A DNA stretch of 32,548 bases from Bacteroidota bacterium (GTDB lineage Bacteria; Bacteroidota; Bacteroidia; AKYH767-A; 2013-40CM-41-45). The stretch is from positions 1-32,548 of the forward strand of contig JAPLDA010000058.1 of assembly GCA_026391945.1 (NCBI GenBank), in the 5' to 3' direction. Below are positions 1 through 8,103 of the stretch, one piece after another (position 1 is the first letter of the stretch; each line of letters opens with the position of its first letter). Made by a program: the position numbers and the translations under genes. Under the pieces are notes generated by a model. That model was given only the letters and a program-made list of their open reading frames with translations. It was not told the origin of the DNA and did no database searches.

Positions 1-14
1 TCAAAATTTATTTT

Positions 15-22
15 TACATTTG
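15..22 (+). promoter_or_regulatory. Putative -7 promoter element of the first gene
   Basis: TACATTTG matches the Bacteroidota -7 consensus TAnnTTTG exactly and lies 35 bases before the ATG at 58. The -33 TTG would fall just outside the window, so only half of the promoter can be tested here. Confidence 0.4.
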
Positions 23-57
23 GTCAACAAAATCAGGCCTTTCCAAGGAAAACAGTC

Positions 58-1581
58 ATGAAAAAATTGTCCCAAAATCACCCGGTGGTCTCCACCATTT
101 CTTTAGCCGGAATCCCGGTAGTCGGCGAAATCGGCCAGACGAAGCTCAACAAATTGTTGGTGGGCTTTAGCCAGGGGAGTTTTAAAACGGACCAGGAAGC
201 AGCGTCGGTACTGTACCGGACTTCCTCAAAAAACAAACGGTACCTGATGCTAAAGACCCGTTTGAAGGAAAGGGTGCTGGACCGGTTTTTCCTGGCCGAT
301 GAAAACTTAGTATGGAAAAGCCAGTACGGAAAATCGTATTACCAGTGCGTTCGAAATGTGTTTGCCGCGCAGATCATGATTACCAAAGACAGGAGGAAGA
401 GTGCTGTTGATCTGTTGAGAATCACCCTTCAGAAAACACGCTATTACTCCTTTACGGATTTATCGTTTATGATCACGCGGATATTACGGCATGATGCTGC
501 TCTCAAAGGCGACCAGGCCAAATGGAAATACTATGACCGGCTGACGAATCATTATTACAAATTGCAGCAGGCCGAAATATCGGCCGAAAAATATTCCGAG
601 ACGATCGTTACGGAGTTTGCACGCAAAACACCTTCTGATAAAAAAATTAGTAAAAAAGCGAAAGCCTGTTATCAGAAAATATGTGAACTGTCGGCGAAGC
701 ATAGGTCGTATGCCATTGAGATGGATAAATTCAGAACCGGCATCCGGTATTATACCATCGTCAAAGAACACCGGAAAGCGATTTACCTGTGCAGCCAGTG
801 TGAAAAGTATTTGTTCGACAATCCCCAGTTTTTACAAAACGTCCGGATTGCCGAAATGGCTTTGTTTAAAATGGATAACTACCTCGCTCTTCGCGATGCG
901 GAAAGGAGTGAACACTATGCCGCACAATGTGAAAAGTATTTCAATAGGGAACACCTCAACTGGATCATTTTTAAGGAATATGATTTCCTGCTCAGCATGC
1001 AAACGGGAAATACAGTGCGGGCATTGCAGATCTTTTATGATGTTACCGGTCACCTGAAATTTAAGGACATGAACCCGGAACGGCGGGAGAAGTGGAAGAT
1101 CTTTGAAGCGTACCTGAATTACGTTTTGCCCGATCAGCTTCCCAAGAAACAGTTCAACCTTTTCAAATTCCTGAACGAGATCAGCATCTATTCAAAAGAT
1201 AAGAAGGGATATAATTTTGCGTTGATCGTAGCGCAAATAATTTTGCTGATAGAAACCGGGAGATTTGGCAAACTGGTAAAACTGGAAGAGGCATTTGATA
1301 AGTATGTAAAACGTTACATCAGCCGGAAAAATAATCTTCGCAGTTATTATTTTTCCAAGATGCTGCTCGTTTTGTTTCGATATGATTTCGATCCGGAAAA
1401 ATCACGACAGATCGGGACCAAGTTCCTGGAAAAGCTCAGCAAAATAACGCCTGTCTATAACGGTGAACTGGAAAGCACAGAAGTCATTCCCTACGATATG
1501 CTATGGGAACTGCTGCTGAAAAAATTACACAACCAAAAAGCTGAGACGAAGAAGAACGCAACAGCATCCGGTGACCGCTGA
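58..1581 (+). CDS. Hypothetical protein, 507 aa, helical, no recognised domain
   Basis: I do not recognise this family. The protein is basic and rich in Lys, Arg, Tyr and Phe. It has no signal peptide, no membrane segment and no obvious catalytic motif. Much of the length (about residues 100-480) reads as consecutive amphipathic helices with Tyr/Leu/Ala spacing reminiscent of TPR-type solenoids, but no repeat is clear enough to call. The N-terminal stretch up to about residue 110 is more basic and could be a separate domain. A cytosolic scaffold role is only a guess. The ATG at 58 is preceded by a -7 promoter element at 15-22. The gene is convergent with dsbD, with 14 bases between the two stop codons and no clear terminator there. 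It appears to be transcribed alone. Confidence 0.8.
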   Translation: MKKLSQNHPVVSTISLAGIPVVGEIGQTKLNKLLVGFSQGSFKTDQEAASVLYRTSSKNKRYLMLKTRLKERVLDRFFLADENLVWKSQYGKSYYQCVRNVFAAQIMITKDRRKSAVDLLRITLQKTRYYSFTDLSFMITRILRHDAALKGDQAKWKYYDRLTNHYYKLQQAEISAEKYSETIVTEFARKTPSDKKISKKAKACYQKICELSAKHRSYAIEMDKFRTGIRYYTIVKEHRKAIYLCSQCEKYLFDNPQFLQNVRIAEMALFKMDNYLALRDAERSEHYAAQCEKYFNREHLNWIIFKEYDFLLSMQTGNTVRALQIFYDVTGHLKFKDMNPERREKWKIFEAYLNYVLPDQLPKKQFNLFKFLNEISIYSKDKKGYNFALIVAQIILLIETGRFGKLVKLEEAFDKYVKRYISRKNNLRSYYFSKMLLVLFRYDFDPEKSRQIGTKFLEKLSKITPVYNGELESTEVIPYDMLWELLLKKLHNQKAETKKNATASGDR

Positions 1582-1595
1582 ACAGTGTGCCGGAA

Positions 1596-3674
1596 TTATT
1601 TCGAAGAATTTCTTTTTTTGTAACGGCACAATCCCTCATCGAGGTAGTCGAGGTATGTTTTTATCGCGGGCGTGTAACCGCGCGGTTTTGCGAGCAGTTT
1701 TCCGTTGTTGTCGAGCAGCACATAATAAGGCTGCGAGTTGGTTTTATAAACGGAAGCCTGAAGGTCGCTCCATTTGTTTCCTGTAGTTTTAATTTTTCTC
1801 CCGGTCGTGGCTGAAACAGTTTGCTGATCAGCAGGAAGAAGTTCTTTGTCGTCCACGTACAGTGAAACCAGTACATAGTTATTGGAGAGACGGTTCAACA
1901 CTTTCGGATCGCTCCAGACGTTGTCTTCCATCTTCCGGCAGTTCACGCAACTCCAGCCGGTGAAGTCGATCATGACAGGCTTGCCCTGGGCTTTTGCATA
2001 GTTCATTCCTTCGGTTAAATCATGAAAGCAGTTGAGGTCATGCGGGCAATCGGTTGCATTCGTTTTCCATTCCTTGTAAAATTCAGGAGGAGGAAAGCCG
2101 CTGATCAGTTTCAACGGTGCTCCCCATATTCCCGGTGTGAGATACAAGGCGAATGAAAATGAAAACAGCGCGAATAAAAAACGGCCGATGGAAACATGTC
2201 CCGTTTCACTGTCGTGTGCAAAACGGATTTTTCCAAGCATGTAAAAACCAAGCAGGGAAAAAATGACGATCCAGATGACGACAAAAATTTCCCGTTTCAG
2301 AAATCCCCAGTGATAGGCGAGGTCCACGTTGGATAAAAACTTCAGCGCCAGCGCCAGTTCGATGAAGCCAAGAGTAACCTTTACGGTGTTCAGCCATCCA
2401 CCGGATTTTGGCAATGAATTCAGCCAGCTCGGGAACATGGCGAACAATGCAAACGGAAGGGCAAGTGCAAAGGCAAAACCACTCATACCGGCAGCCGGTC
2501 CGATGTAGCTTCTTCCGTGAGCAGCTTCCACCAGCAATGTTCCGATGATCGGGCCGGTGCAGGAAAAGGAAACGAGGCATAACGTAAAGGCCATGAAAAA
2601 TATCCCGATCAGTCCGCCGCGGTCGCTGGCATGATCGGCTTTGTTCACCCATGAACTCGGCAGCGTGATTTCAAAAGCTCCGAAGAAGGAGATGGCGAAG
2701 ATGATGAAGATGACGAAGAAGGTGAGGTTGAAGAAGCCGTTGCTGGCCAGGTCGTTCAGCGCATCTGATCCAAAGGAAACGGTGACGATCAAACCCAGGG
2801 AAACATAAATGCCGATAATGGATGCGGCATAGATCAAGGCATTCATCAGTCCTTTTTTCCTGCTGCCGCTGCGTTTGGTGAAAAAACTCACTGTCATCGG
2901 TATCATCGGGAACACGCATGGAGTGAGCAAGGCAAGAAATCCGCCGAGCATGCCGGCAATAAAAATTCCGATGTAGGATTTGTCGGCAGCGATTTCTACT
3001 TCATCAGAGCCGCAGCCTTGTTCAAGCTGTGCTTCATTTCCCGGATCGGAATGGTTGAAAGAAGAATCGCCGGGAACCGGGTTCAGCACGGCATGAGCGG
3101 TATCAGGAGGATTCTGACTGGATTTTTTTAAAGTATCCGGATCCGCATTTACCGGGGAGAGTTTCGATGTTTTTATTTTTCCAAAATCAAAAACAAAACT
3201 GGTGTCACTGAAAATGCATGACTCTTTACAAGCCTCGTAATCGACGGTTCCCTGTATCCTGCAGCCCTCTTTCTTTAACTTTACTTTCTGTTTAAACGTT
3301 GCTTCATTGGTAAACAACCAAACTTTTACACCAAAGGTCGAATCAAATTCAACATGCGGTTTGGGTTCAGTCACTTTTCCTGATAACTGGTAACAATCAT
3401 TCGGTTCGAATTTATAAACCATTGGCAGCGGCCCGCCATCGGGCGTGAACTGCGAATAAATATGCCAGGCCTTATCCAGCTTTACATTAAAAACAAGCGT
3501 TGCTTCTTCTTTGGATGATTGCTCAATGGAAAAAGTCCATTTGGCGGGGTTGAGGATCTGGGAAAATGAACTGCTGCCGATGAATAAAAGCAATGCGAAG
3601 ACGGCTGCTTTTTTTATTGGCAGTGAAAAGAATTTTGTAAAAATATTTTTTAGTCTGTGTATCATCCGGATCAT
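1596..3674 (-). CDS. dsbD: Thiol:disulfide interchange protein DsbD, 692 aa
   Basis: Inner-membrane reductase that passes electrons from cytoplasmic thioredoxin to periplasmic thiol proteins. All three DsbD parts are visible. After a signal/anchor segment (about 21-39) comes an alpha domain (about 44-165) with Cys149 and Cys153 (spacing C-x3-C, shorter than in the E. coli protein). A low-complexity linker leads to a CcdA-like membrane domain (about 232-520) with the redox pair Cys253 (TPCVFPM) and Cys372 (SFSCTGP). The gamma thioredoxin-like domain (about 550-680) has WSCVNC, Cys576 and Cys579. Length is typical. It lies 11 bases downstream of a gene for a second alpha-like domain, almost certainly in the same transcript. 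ATG codons at 3674 and 3665 are both possible starts. Confidence 0.93.
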   Translation of the reverse strand: MIRMIHRLKNIFTKFFSLPIKKAAVFALLLFIGSSSFSQILNPAKWTFSIEQSSKEEATLVFNVKLDKAWHIYSQFTPDGGPLPMVYKFEPNDCYQLSGKVTEPKPHVEFDSTFGVKVWLFTNEATFKQKVKLKKEGCRIQGTVDYEACKESCIFSDTSFVFDFGKIKTSKLSPVNADPDTLKKSSQNPPDTAHAVLNPVPGDSSFNHSDPGNEAQLEQGCGSDEVEIAADKSYIGIFIAGMLGGFLALLTPCVFPMIPMTVSFFTKRSGSRKKGLMNALIYAASIIGIYVSLGLIVTVSFGSDALNDLASNGFFNLTFFVIFIIFAISFFGAFEITLPSSWVNKADHASDRGGLIGIFFMAFTLCLVSFSCTGPIIGTLLVEAAHGRSYIGPAAGMSGFAFALALPFALFAMFPSWLNSLPKSGGWLNTVKVTLGFIELALALKFLSNVDLAYHWGFLKREIFVVIWIVIFSLLGFYMLGKIRFAHDSETGHVSIGRFLFALFSFSFALYLTPGIWGAPLKLISGFPPPEFYKEWKTNATDCPHDLNCFHDLTEGMNYAKAQGKPVMIDFTGWSCVNCRKMEDNVWSDPKVLNRLSNNYVLVSLYVDDKELLPADQQTVSATTGRKIKTTGNKWSDLQASVYKTNSQPYYVLLDNNGKLLAKPRGYTPAIKTYLDYLDEGLCRYKKRNSSK

Positions 3675-3685
3675 TCCCTCACTGA

Positions 3686-4141
3686 TTATTTTCCTGTGAT
3701 CTTAACCAAATTAAAATCGAAACTTGTTTCTTTAAAAATACAGGCGTCTTTGCACACCTGGTATTCGATGGTTCCTTTTATCTTACAGTTGGTTGTTTTT
3801 ACTTTTACTTGTTGACGAAAGGTGACTTCCTTGTCGAACGTGAGAACCTTGGTTTCGAAAGTAGAATCATATTCCTCATGCGGTTTGGGTTCGATGCATT
3901 TTCCCAGAAGTTCATAGCAGGAATTCGGTTCAAATTTAAAAACCATGGGCAACGGTCCGCCGGCGGGAGTATTTTGAGAATACACATGCCATCCTGCATC
4001 GAGTTTTAATGTGAAGACCAGCAGGGCTTCTCCATTGGAAGAATATTCAGTGGAGAACGTCCATTTGTCGACACGCGGCGCCTGGGCGAATGAGAAAAGA
4101 TGAAGGACGGTAAAGATAAAAACAGCGATTGTTTTTTTCAT
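3686..4141 (-). CDS. Stand-alone DsbD alpha-like periplasmic protein, 151 aa
   Basis: A signal peptide (about 1-19, ending FSFAQA) is followed by a single domain closely matching residues 44-165 of the DsbD encoded immediately downstream. Shared blocks include KWTFS, GGPLPMV, KFEPN and EPKPH. The cysteine pair is conserved (VCKDAC, C-x3-C). There is no membrane or thioredoxin part. The protein is therefore a free, soluble copy of the DsbD N-terminal domain, probably periplasmic or outer-membrane associated. It may carry electrons from DsbD to further substrates; that role is inferred from similarity and operon position. The tandem arrangement suggests domain duplication, not a broken gene, because the signal peptide and stop codon are intact. 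It could equally be named a DsbD N-terminal-domain protein. Confidence 0.85.
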   Translation of the reverse strand: MKKTIAVFIFTVLHLFSFAQAPRVDKWTFSTEYSSNGEALLVFTLKLDAGWHVYSQNTPAGGPLPMVFKFEPNSCYELLGKCIEPKPHEEYDSTFETKVLTFDKEVTFRQQVKVKTTNCKIKGTIEYQVCKDACIFKETSFDFNLVKITGK

Positions 4142-4227
4142 AGAGAAACCGGGTTGATGCGAGGGTTCACCGTTAACGATAAAACCGGGATTTTGTTATG
4201 CAAGGAGGCGACTAAAGTAAAAAAAAA

Positions 4228-5043
4228 TCACCAGCCTCCGCCTGCACCACCGCCACCGGAACCGCCGCCTCCAAAGCCGCCGAATCCACCGCCACTGCCT
4301 CCCCAACTTCCTCCTCCTGAAGAAAACCCTCCCCAGGATCCTCTGCTGCGGGCCGATGCAGCATTCAGCAAAGCCCAGGCAGCCCAAAAACCGAGGTTGT
4401 TCTGTCGGGCATAATTCTTTGTCTTTGAAATTTTGGAAACGAAGACGATGAAGAAAATCAATCCGAACAGGACAAGAAAAAACCAGGGGGCATTGTCTTC
4501 TTTGCTGTTACGCTTCATGTAATCGTCGGCGGTAAATTCTCCTTTCACAATCGACATGATGGAATTGGTGGCTGCATCGAGACCTTCATAAAAATTACCC
4601 GCTTTAAAATTCGGCCGGATGTCGTTGTTCACAATCCGTTTGCATAAGGCATCAGGGAGAACTCCTTCAATTCCATACCCTGTGGTGATCCACATCTTCC
4701 TGTCGTCTTTGGCCACGAGGATGAGCACGCCGTTATTTTTTTTCTCCTGCCCGATTTTCCATTTGTTGAAAAGCTGAACGGAATAATCGGCGATGTCATA
4801 ATTGCCCACCGATCTCATGATCACGATGGCGATCTGCGTGGAAGTGGAATCGTTGAAGGTCACTAATTTCTGTTCGAGGCTGCTGCGTTCCCCTTCGCTG
4901 AGTGTTGCCGTGAAATCAGAAACCAGCGTGCTGGGTTTGGCAGGAAAGTCATCGGCAAGCGAAAGAAAAGGAATAAGGAAGAATGAATAAGTAATACATA
5001 TCCACTTAAAAAAACTATTACGGAATTGAACTGATTTATTCAT
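4228..5043 (-). CDS. TPM-domain membrane protein with Gly-rich tail (YgcG family), 271 aa
   Basis: A signal-like hydrophobic segment near residues 12-30 ends at LSLADD. The TPM domain follows (about 35-165) with the hallmark stretch around GVLILVAKDDRKMWITTGYG and then GVLPD. One membrane helix lies near 190-212. The tail is almost pure Gly/Ser/Trp and ends GGGW, as in YgcG proteins. TPM proteins are exported or membrane anchored, and their biochemical role is poorly defined (phosphatase activity and photosystem repair have been reported for plant members). I chose the ATG at 5043. A GTG at 5049, two codons earlier, directly abuts the stop of the upstream TPM gene. It is the third gene of a lemA-TPM-TPM operon. 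A T-run follows the stop, but I see no clean hairpin. Confidence 0.9.
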   Translation of the reverse strand: MNKSVQFRNSFFKWICITYSFFLIPFLSLADDFPAKPSTLVSDFTATLSEGERSSLEQKLVTFNDSTSTQIAIVIMRSVGNYDIADYSVQLFNKWKIGQEKKNNGVLILVAKDDRKMWITTGYGIEGVLPDALCKRIVNNDIRPNFKAGNFYEGLDAATNSIMSIVKGEFTADDYMKRNSKEDNAPWFFLVLFGLIFFIVFVSKISKTKNYARQNNLGFWAAWALLNAASARSRGSWGGFSSGGGSWGGSGGGFGGFGGGGSGGGGAGGGW

Positions 5044-5049
5044 TATCAC

Positions 5050-5499
5050 TTATTCATTATTACTTCCACCAAAAACAATGTCATCCGGCAATTCATTTTT
5101 ATCATCCTTCTGATGCGGGAAATTTTTCTTCAGTGCTTCGCCGGCCATACGGATTCCTTTGCTTAACCCGGTCACAAAATCACCTTCGGTAAAATGATGC
5201 TGCATTTCGAGTTTGATGTCGTGCCAGAAATCATCCTTCACAATAGAATGAATTCCTGAATCACCAAGGATGGCGAACTGCCTCGATTCAAAAGCAAGGT
5301 AGAACAGGACTCCGTTCCGGTGTTGGGTTTCATGCATTTTCATCTTTTGAAAAATAAATGCTGCACGATCCAAAACATGATCACCGCAATCGTCTTCTAT
5401 GAAGAGGCGGATTTCACCGGAAGTATTCTGTTCCGCTTCTTTGATGGAAGAGAGGATTTTCTGCCGGTCTCTTTCCGAAAATTTTTTTTCGGCGATCAT
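5050..5499 (-). CDS. Short TPM-domain protein without membrane anchor, 149 aa
   Basis: This is a TPM-type domain (about 10-135) with the landmarks SGEIRLFIEDDC, NGVLFYLAFESRQFAILGD and FVTGLSKGIRMAGEAL. It lacks a signal peptide and membrane helices, unlike its downstream neighbour. Its ATG overlaps the lemA stop by one base (TGATG), and its TAA is followed directly by the next TPM gene, so the three are translationally coupled. The lemA/short-TPM/long-TPM trio recurs in Bacteroidota, which suggests the products work together at the inner membrane. Their substrate is unknown. Without an anchor this copy is predicted to be cytosolic unless it binds LemA. Confidence 0.85.
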   Translation of the reverse strand: MIAEKKFSERDRQKILSSIKEAEQNTSGEIRLFIEDDCGDHVLDRAAFIFQKMKMHETQHRNGVLFYLAFESRQFAILGDSGIHSIVKDDFWHDIKLEMQHHFTEGDFVTGLSKGIRMAGEALKKNFPHQKDDKNELPDDIVFGGSNNE

Positions 5500-6080
5500 C
5501 AGAATTTGCCATCAACGGAAGGAGCTTTTTCAGATCCTTTGTCCGCTTCAAAATAAGGTTTGTCGGTAAAGCCAAACAGGTTGGCAAGGATCACACGCGG
5601 GAATTTTTGTCTCGAAGCGTTGTAGGATTGAGCGGCTTCGTTGTATTGCCTGCGCGATTCGCTGATCCGGTTTTCTGTTCCTTCGAGTTGTGACTGGAGT
5701 TCAGAAAAATTTCCAACGGCTTTCAGCTGCGGATAATTTTCTGCCACGGCCAGCAAACGTCCAAGTGCTCCGCTCAACTGGCTTTGTGCCTGCTGGAACT
5801 GCTGAAGTTTTTCCGGAGTGAGGTCGTTGGCATTGATGGTGATCTGGGTGGCTTTGGCGCGTGCTTCAATCACTGCCTGAATGGTTGATTTTTCAAAATC
5901 GGCTGCACCTTTCACAGTGGCCACCAGGTTCGGAATCAGGTCAGCTCTTCGCTGGTACTGTGTCTGAACATTTGCCCATGCCTGGTTCACGCTTTCACGC
6001 GATCCGACGAGGCCGTTGTACATGCTTACTCCCCCAAGTACGATCACTCCAAGGACAATCCAGATGATGTATTTTTTCAT
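5499..6080 (-). CDS. lemA: LemA family protein, 193 aa
   Basis: Typical LemA architecture: one N-terminal membrane helix (about 3-22), then a long helical body. The family core reads ESVNQAWANVQTQYQRRADLIPNLV (quoted in part: NVQTQYQRRADLIPNLV). Further landmarks are QLSGALGRLLAVAENYP and the C-terminal FPRVILANLFGF. The length is typical. LemA proteins are anchored by this helix. Their biochemical role is not established, although the pairing with TPM-domain proteins is common and is seen here, with both TPM genes directly downstream and coupled. It is the first gene of the trio. No consensus promoter was found in the 111 bases upstream. Confidence 0.93.
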   Translation of the reverse strand: MKKYIIWIVLGVIVLGGVSMYNGLVGSRESVNQAWANVQTQYQRRADLIPNLVATVKGAADFEKSTIQAVIEARAKATQITINANDLTPEKLQQFQQAQSQLSGALGRLLAVAENYPQLKAVGNFSELQSQLEGTENRISESRRQYNEAAQSYNASRQKFPRVILANLFGFTDKPYFEADKGSEKAPSVDGKF

Positions 6081-6191
6081 AATGTAATGGTGTTTTTGGT
6101 TTTGAAATTTTTGTTTGAAGTTGCCGGCGGCATCAAAAGTCCTACCGTAAAAAATTATAATAGCATTTTGTCAGATCATTAACGCATCCTG

Positions 6192-6680
6192 TTATTTTTT
6201 TATCAGCTCATTGAGGATGCGTTCGAGTTCCATCGGGCGTTGGGTTCCGATGCGGTATGGATGGCCTTCGCGATCCGTGATTTCCACTGCCTCGTTGCCA
6301 CCCGTGTAGAAACGTACCGTTCCTTTCAGGTGCAGGTTGAAGACGGCGTTGTTCAGGTGGTAATGGCTGTATTTTTTTCTTTCCACTTTGGCAATGTCGC
6401 TGATGTCTATTTTCACTCTTCGCGTAGTCCACAAGCCGTCCAGCACAAGTGTTTTGCTGAAGACACTGATCCTGATGTGAAGAACGAAAAGTAAAACGAT
6501 GGAAATAAAAATGATGCTCATGCCCAGCCAGAAGAACAGGTCGCCGTTCATGTTGTTGTGAATTTTCCACCAGTAAACGGCAAAGCAAAACATGCCCAAC
6601 AGCAACCGGCGAAACGTGGAAAGCTGGTTGTACCCGATGTATTGTTTCTCTTCGAAGAGTGGCTTTTCCAGTGAACTCAT
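6192..6680 (-). CDS. Small membrane protein with bacterial PH-like domain, 162 aa
   Basis: Two hydrophobic segments (about 25-41 and 47-70) form a short hairpin in the membrane. The remaining 90 residues alternate in a beta-rich pattern ending with the helix ELERILNELIKK. That layout (two helices, then seven strands and a helix) resembles bacterial PH-domain membrane proteins, but the match is by shape only and no catalytic motif is present. The ATG overlaps the tilS stop by four bases (ATGA), so it is translated from the tilS transcript. Its function is unknown. The link to tilS may be one of expression only. Confidence 0.75.
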   Translation of the reverse strand: MSSLEKPLFEEKQYIGYNQLSTFRRLLLGMFCFAVYWWKIHNNMNGDLFFWLGMSIIFISIVLLFVLHIRISVFSKTLVLDGLWTTRRVKIDISDIAKVERKKYSHYHLNNAVFNLHLKGTVRFYTGGNEAVEITDREGHPYRIGTQRPMELERILNELIKK

Positions 6681-8017
6681 TTCAGTTTGCTAAGGTAAGC
6701 AATGCGAAACACTTTTTTTGTGCGCCCCGTAACTTTATAACGGTCGTCGATACGATGTCCCAAGATACACACAATGTCATTCCCTGACACAAGGACATGA
6801 ACATTTTCTTTTTCCGGCACCGACCATTTGGAATCAATCATAAAATCGCTCAGCCTTTTCCTGTGGGTCATTCCAAGCGGATAGAAGAAGTCGCCCGCTT
6901 TCCATTTCCGAAGTTCGAGAGGGAAGCGGAGCATGTCCATGTCGAGGCAGGAAATGGAAGCATCGTTGGGAAGGCTGAATTTTTTTTCTTTTTCAAGAGG
7001 AATGGTTTTTATCGTCAGCCTGAATACCGTGCTGTTGAAAGATTTCATCGTGGCTGCAATGAAGTGTTCGGGTTCATTTTCTTTTTTCAGTATTGAAAAA
7101 ATAATTTTATCACGATCGCAGACGATGCGAAAATTTTTGGTGTAAAATATTTTCCCAGACTGTTTACATTCCCAGATTTCCTTCACCTGTGCAGCATTAA
7201 AATGGAACGGACTGAGAAATTCATACAGGTATTCCACCGGGAAATCGAGTTGCTTCAGTTCTTTTCTCGAAAAATAAGGAAGCCCGTTCACGTGGTGCGT
7301 CAGCCTCATTGTCGTTTCGATGATGGTTTCATTGAAGACGTGTTCGGCAAAAAAAATGTTCTGTAAATTTTTCGCCATCGTTTTTTCAAACGATGGATTC
7401 AGCTTTTCAAACAATGGAATAAGATGATGCCTGATTTTATTTCGCAGGTAATGGTCTTCCTGGTTGGAACTATCCTCGCAATACCTGAGTTTGCTTACGC
7501 TGAGGAAAGTTTCTATTTCTTTCCTCGAAGCAAACAGGAGCGGACGGATGACGCCGTCATCCGTATCCGGGTTGATGCCGGAAAGCCCGTTGATGCCGGT
7601 ACCTCTCAGCAGGTTGATAAAAAAAGTTTCGATGCTGTCGTTCAGGTGATGCGCCGTAGCCACCGATGGATACTGATGCAGCAGGCTCAGTTCGCGGAAC
7701 CAGTCGTACCGGAGTTCCCGCGCGGCTTCCTGGATGGAAAGTTTATTTTTCTTCGCATACGATTCTGTTTGGAATTTTCTGGTGTGAATCTCAGTCTTGT
7801 ATTTTTTCGCCAGCGCCCTGACAAATTTTTCATCCCGGTCGGATTCCTTTCCTCTCAACCCGAAATTGCAATGTGCCAGGTGGAAGTTTATTCCGGCGCG
7901 GTGAAACAATTCAGCCATGGCTACGGAATCAGCGCCGCCGCTTACTGCCAGCAAAACCGTTTTCCCCGGGGAGACCAGGTTTTTTTCTTTGATGTATTCT
8001 TTGAATCGCTCCAGCAT
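6677..8017 (-). CDS. tilS: tRNA(Ile)-lysidine synthase TilS, 446 aa
   Basis: TilS joins lysine to C34 of the AUA-reading tRNA(Ile) using ATP, changing both its codon and amino-acid identity; it is essential in most bacteria. The N-terminal N-type ATP pyrophosphatase domain carries the P-loop SGGADS at residues 26-31, followed by HLAHCNFGLRG and the conserved ATAHHLND and RGTGINGLSGI stretches. The C-terminal part (about 370-446) has the TilS-C pattern with RKWKAGDFFYPLGM and KRLSDFM. Length is normal for the family. It is followed by an overlapping gene for a PH-like membrane protein. An 86-base gap separates it from pabB upstream, with no clear promoter. Confidence 0.95.
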   Translation of the reverse strand: MLERFKEYIKEKNLVSPGKTVLLAVSGGADSVAMAELFHRAGINFHLAHCNFGLRGKESDRDEKFVRALAKKYKTEIHTRKFQTESYAKKNKLSIQEAARELRYDWFRELSLLHQYPSVATAHHLNDSIETFFINLLRGTGINGLSGINPDTDDGVIRPLLFASRKEIETFLSVSKLRYCEDSSNQEDHYLRNKIRHHLIPLFEKLNPSFEKTMAKNLQNIFFAEHVFNETIIETTMRLTHHVNGLPYFSRKELKQLDFPVEYLYEFLSPFHFNAAQVKEIWECKQSGKIFYTKNFRIVCDRDKIIFSILKKENEPEHFIAATMKSFNSTVFRLTIKTIPLEKEKKFSLPNDASISCLDMDMLRFPLELRKWKAGDFFYPLGMTHRKRLSDFMIDSKWSVPEKENVHVLVSGNDIVCILGHRIDDRYKVTGRTKKVFRIAYLSKLK

Positions 8018-8103
8018 AAAAGAAGATCAGCGGCCTTCAGTGTTCAGTTCATTTGCAGAGGGAAGATACAAAAAATCTGAATCATTCATACCGGGTTCTG
8101 ATA

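Noticed and set aside
1586-1630. Inverted repeat TGTGCCG/CGGCACA around the convergent ends of the first gene and dsbD
   Set aside because: The loop is about 31 bases, and the T-run lies inside the loop instead of after the stem, so it does not look like an intrinsic terminator.
4100-4414. Plus-strand frame with a Pro-rich stretch
   Set aside because: It is the antisense reading of the Gly-rich tail of the TPM protein; the conserved protein is on the minus strand.
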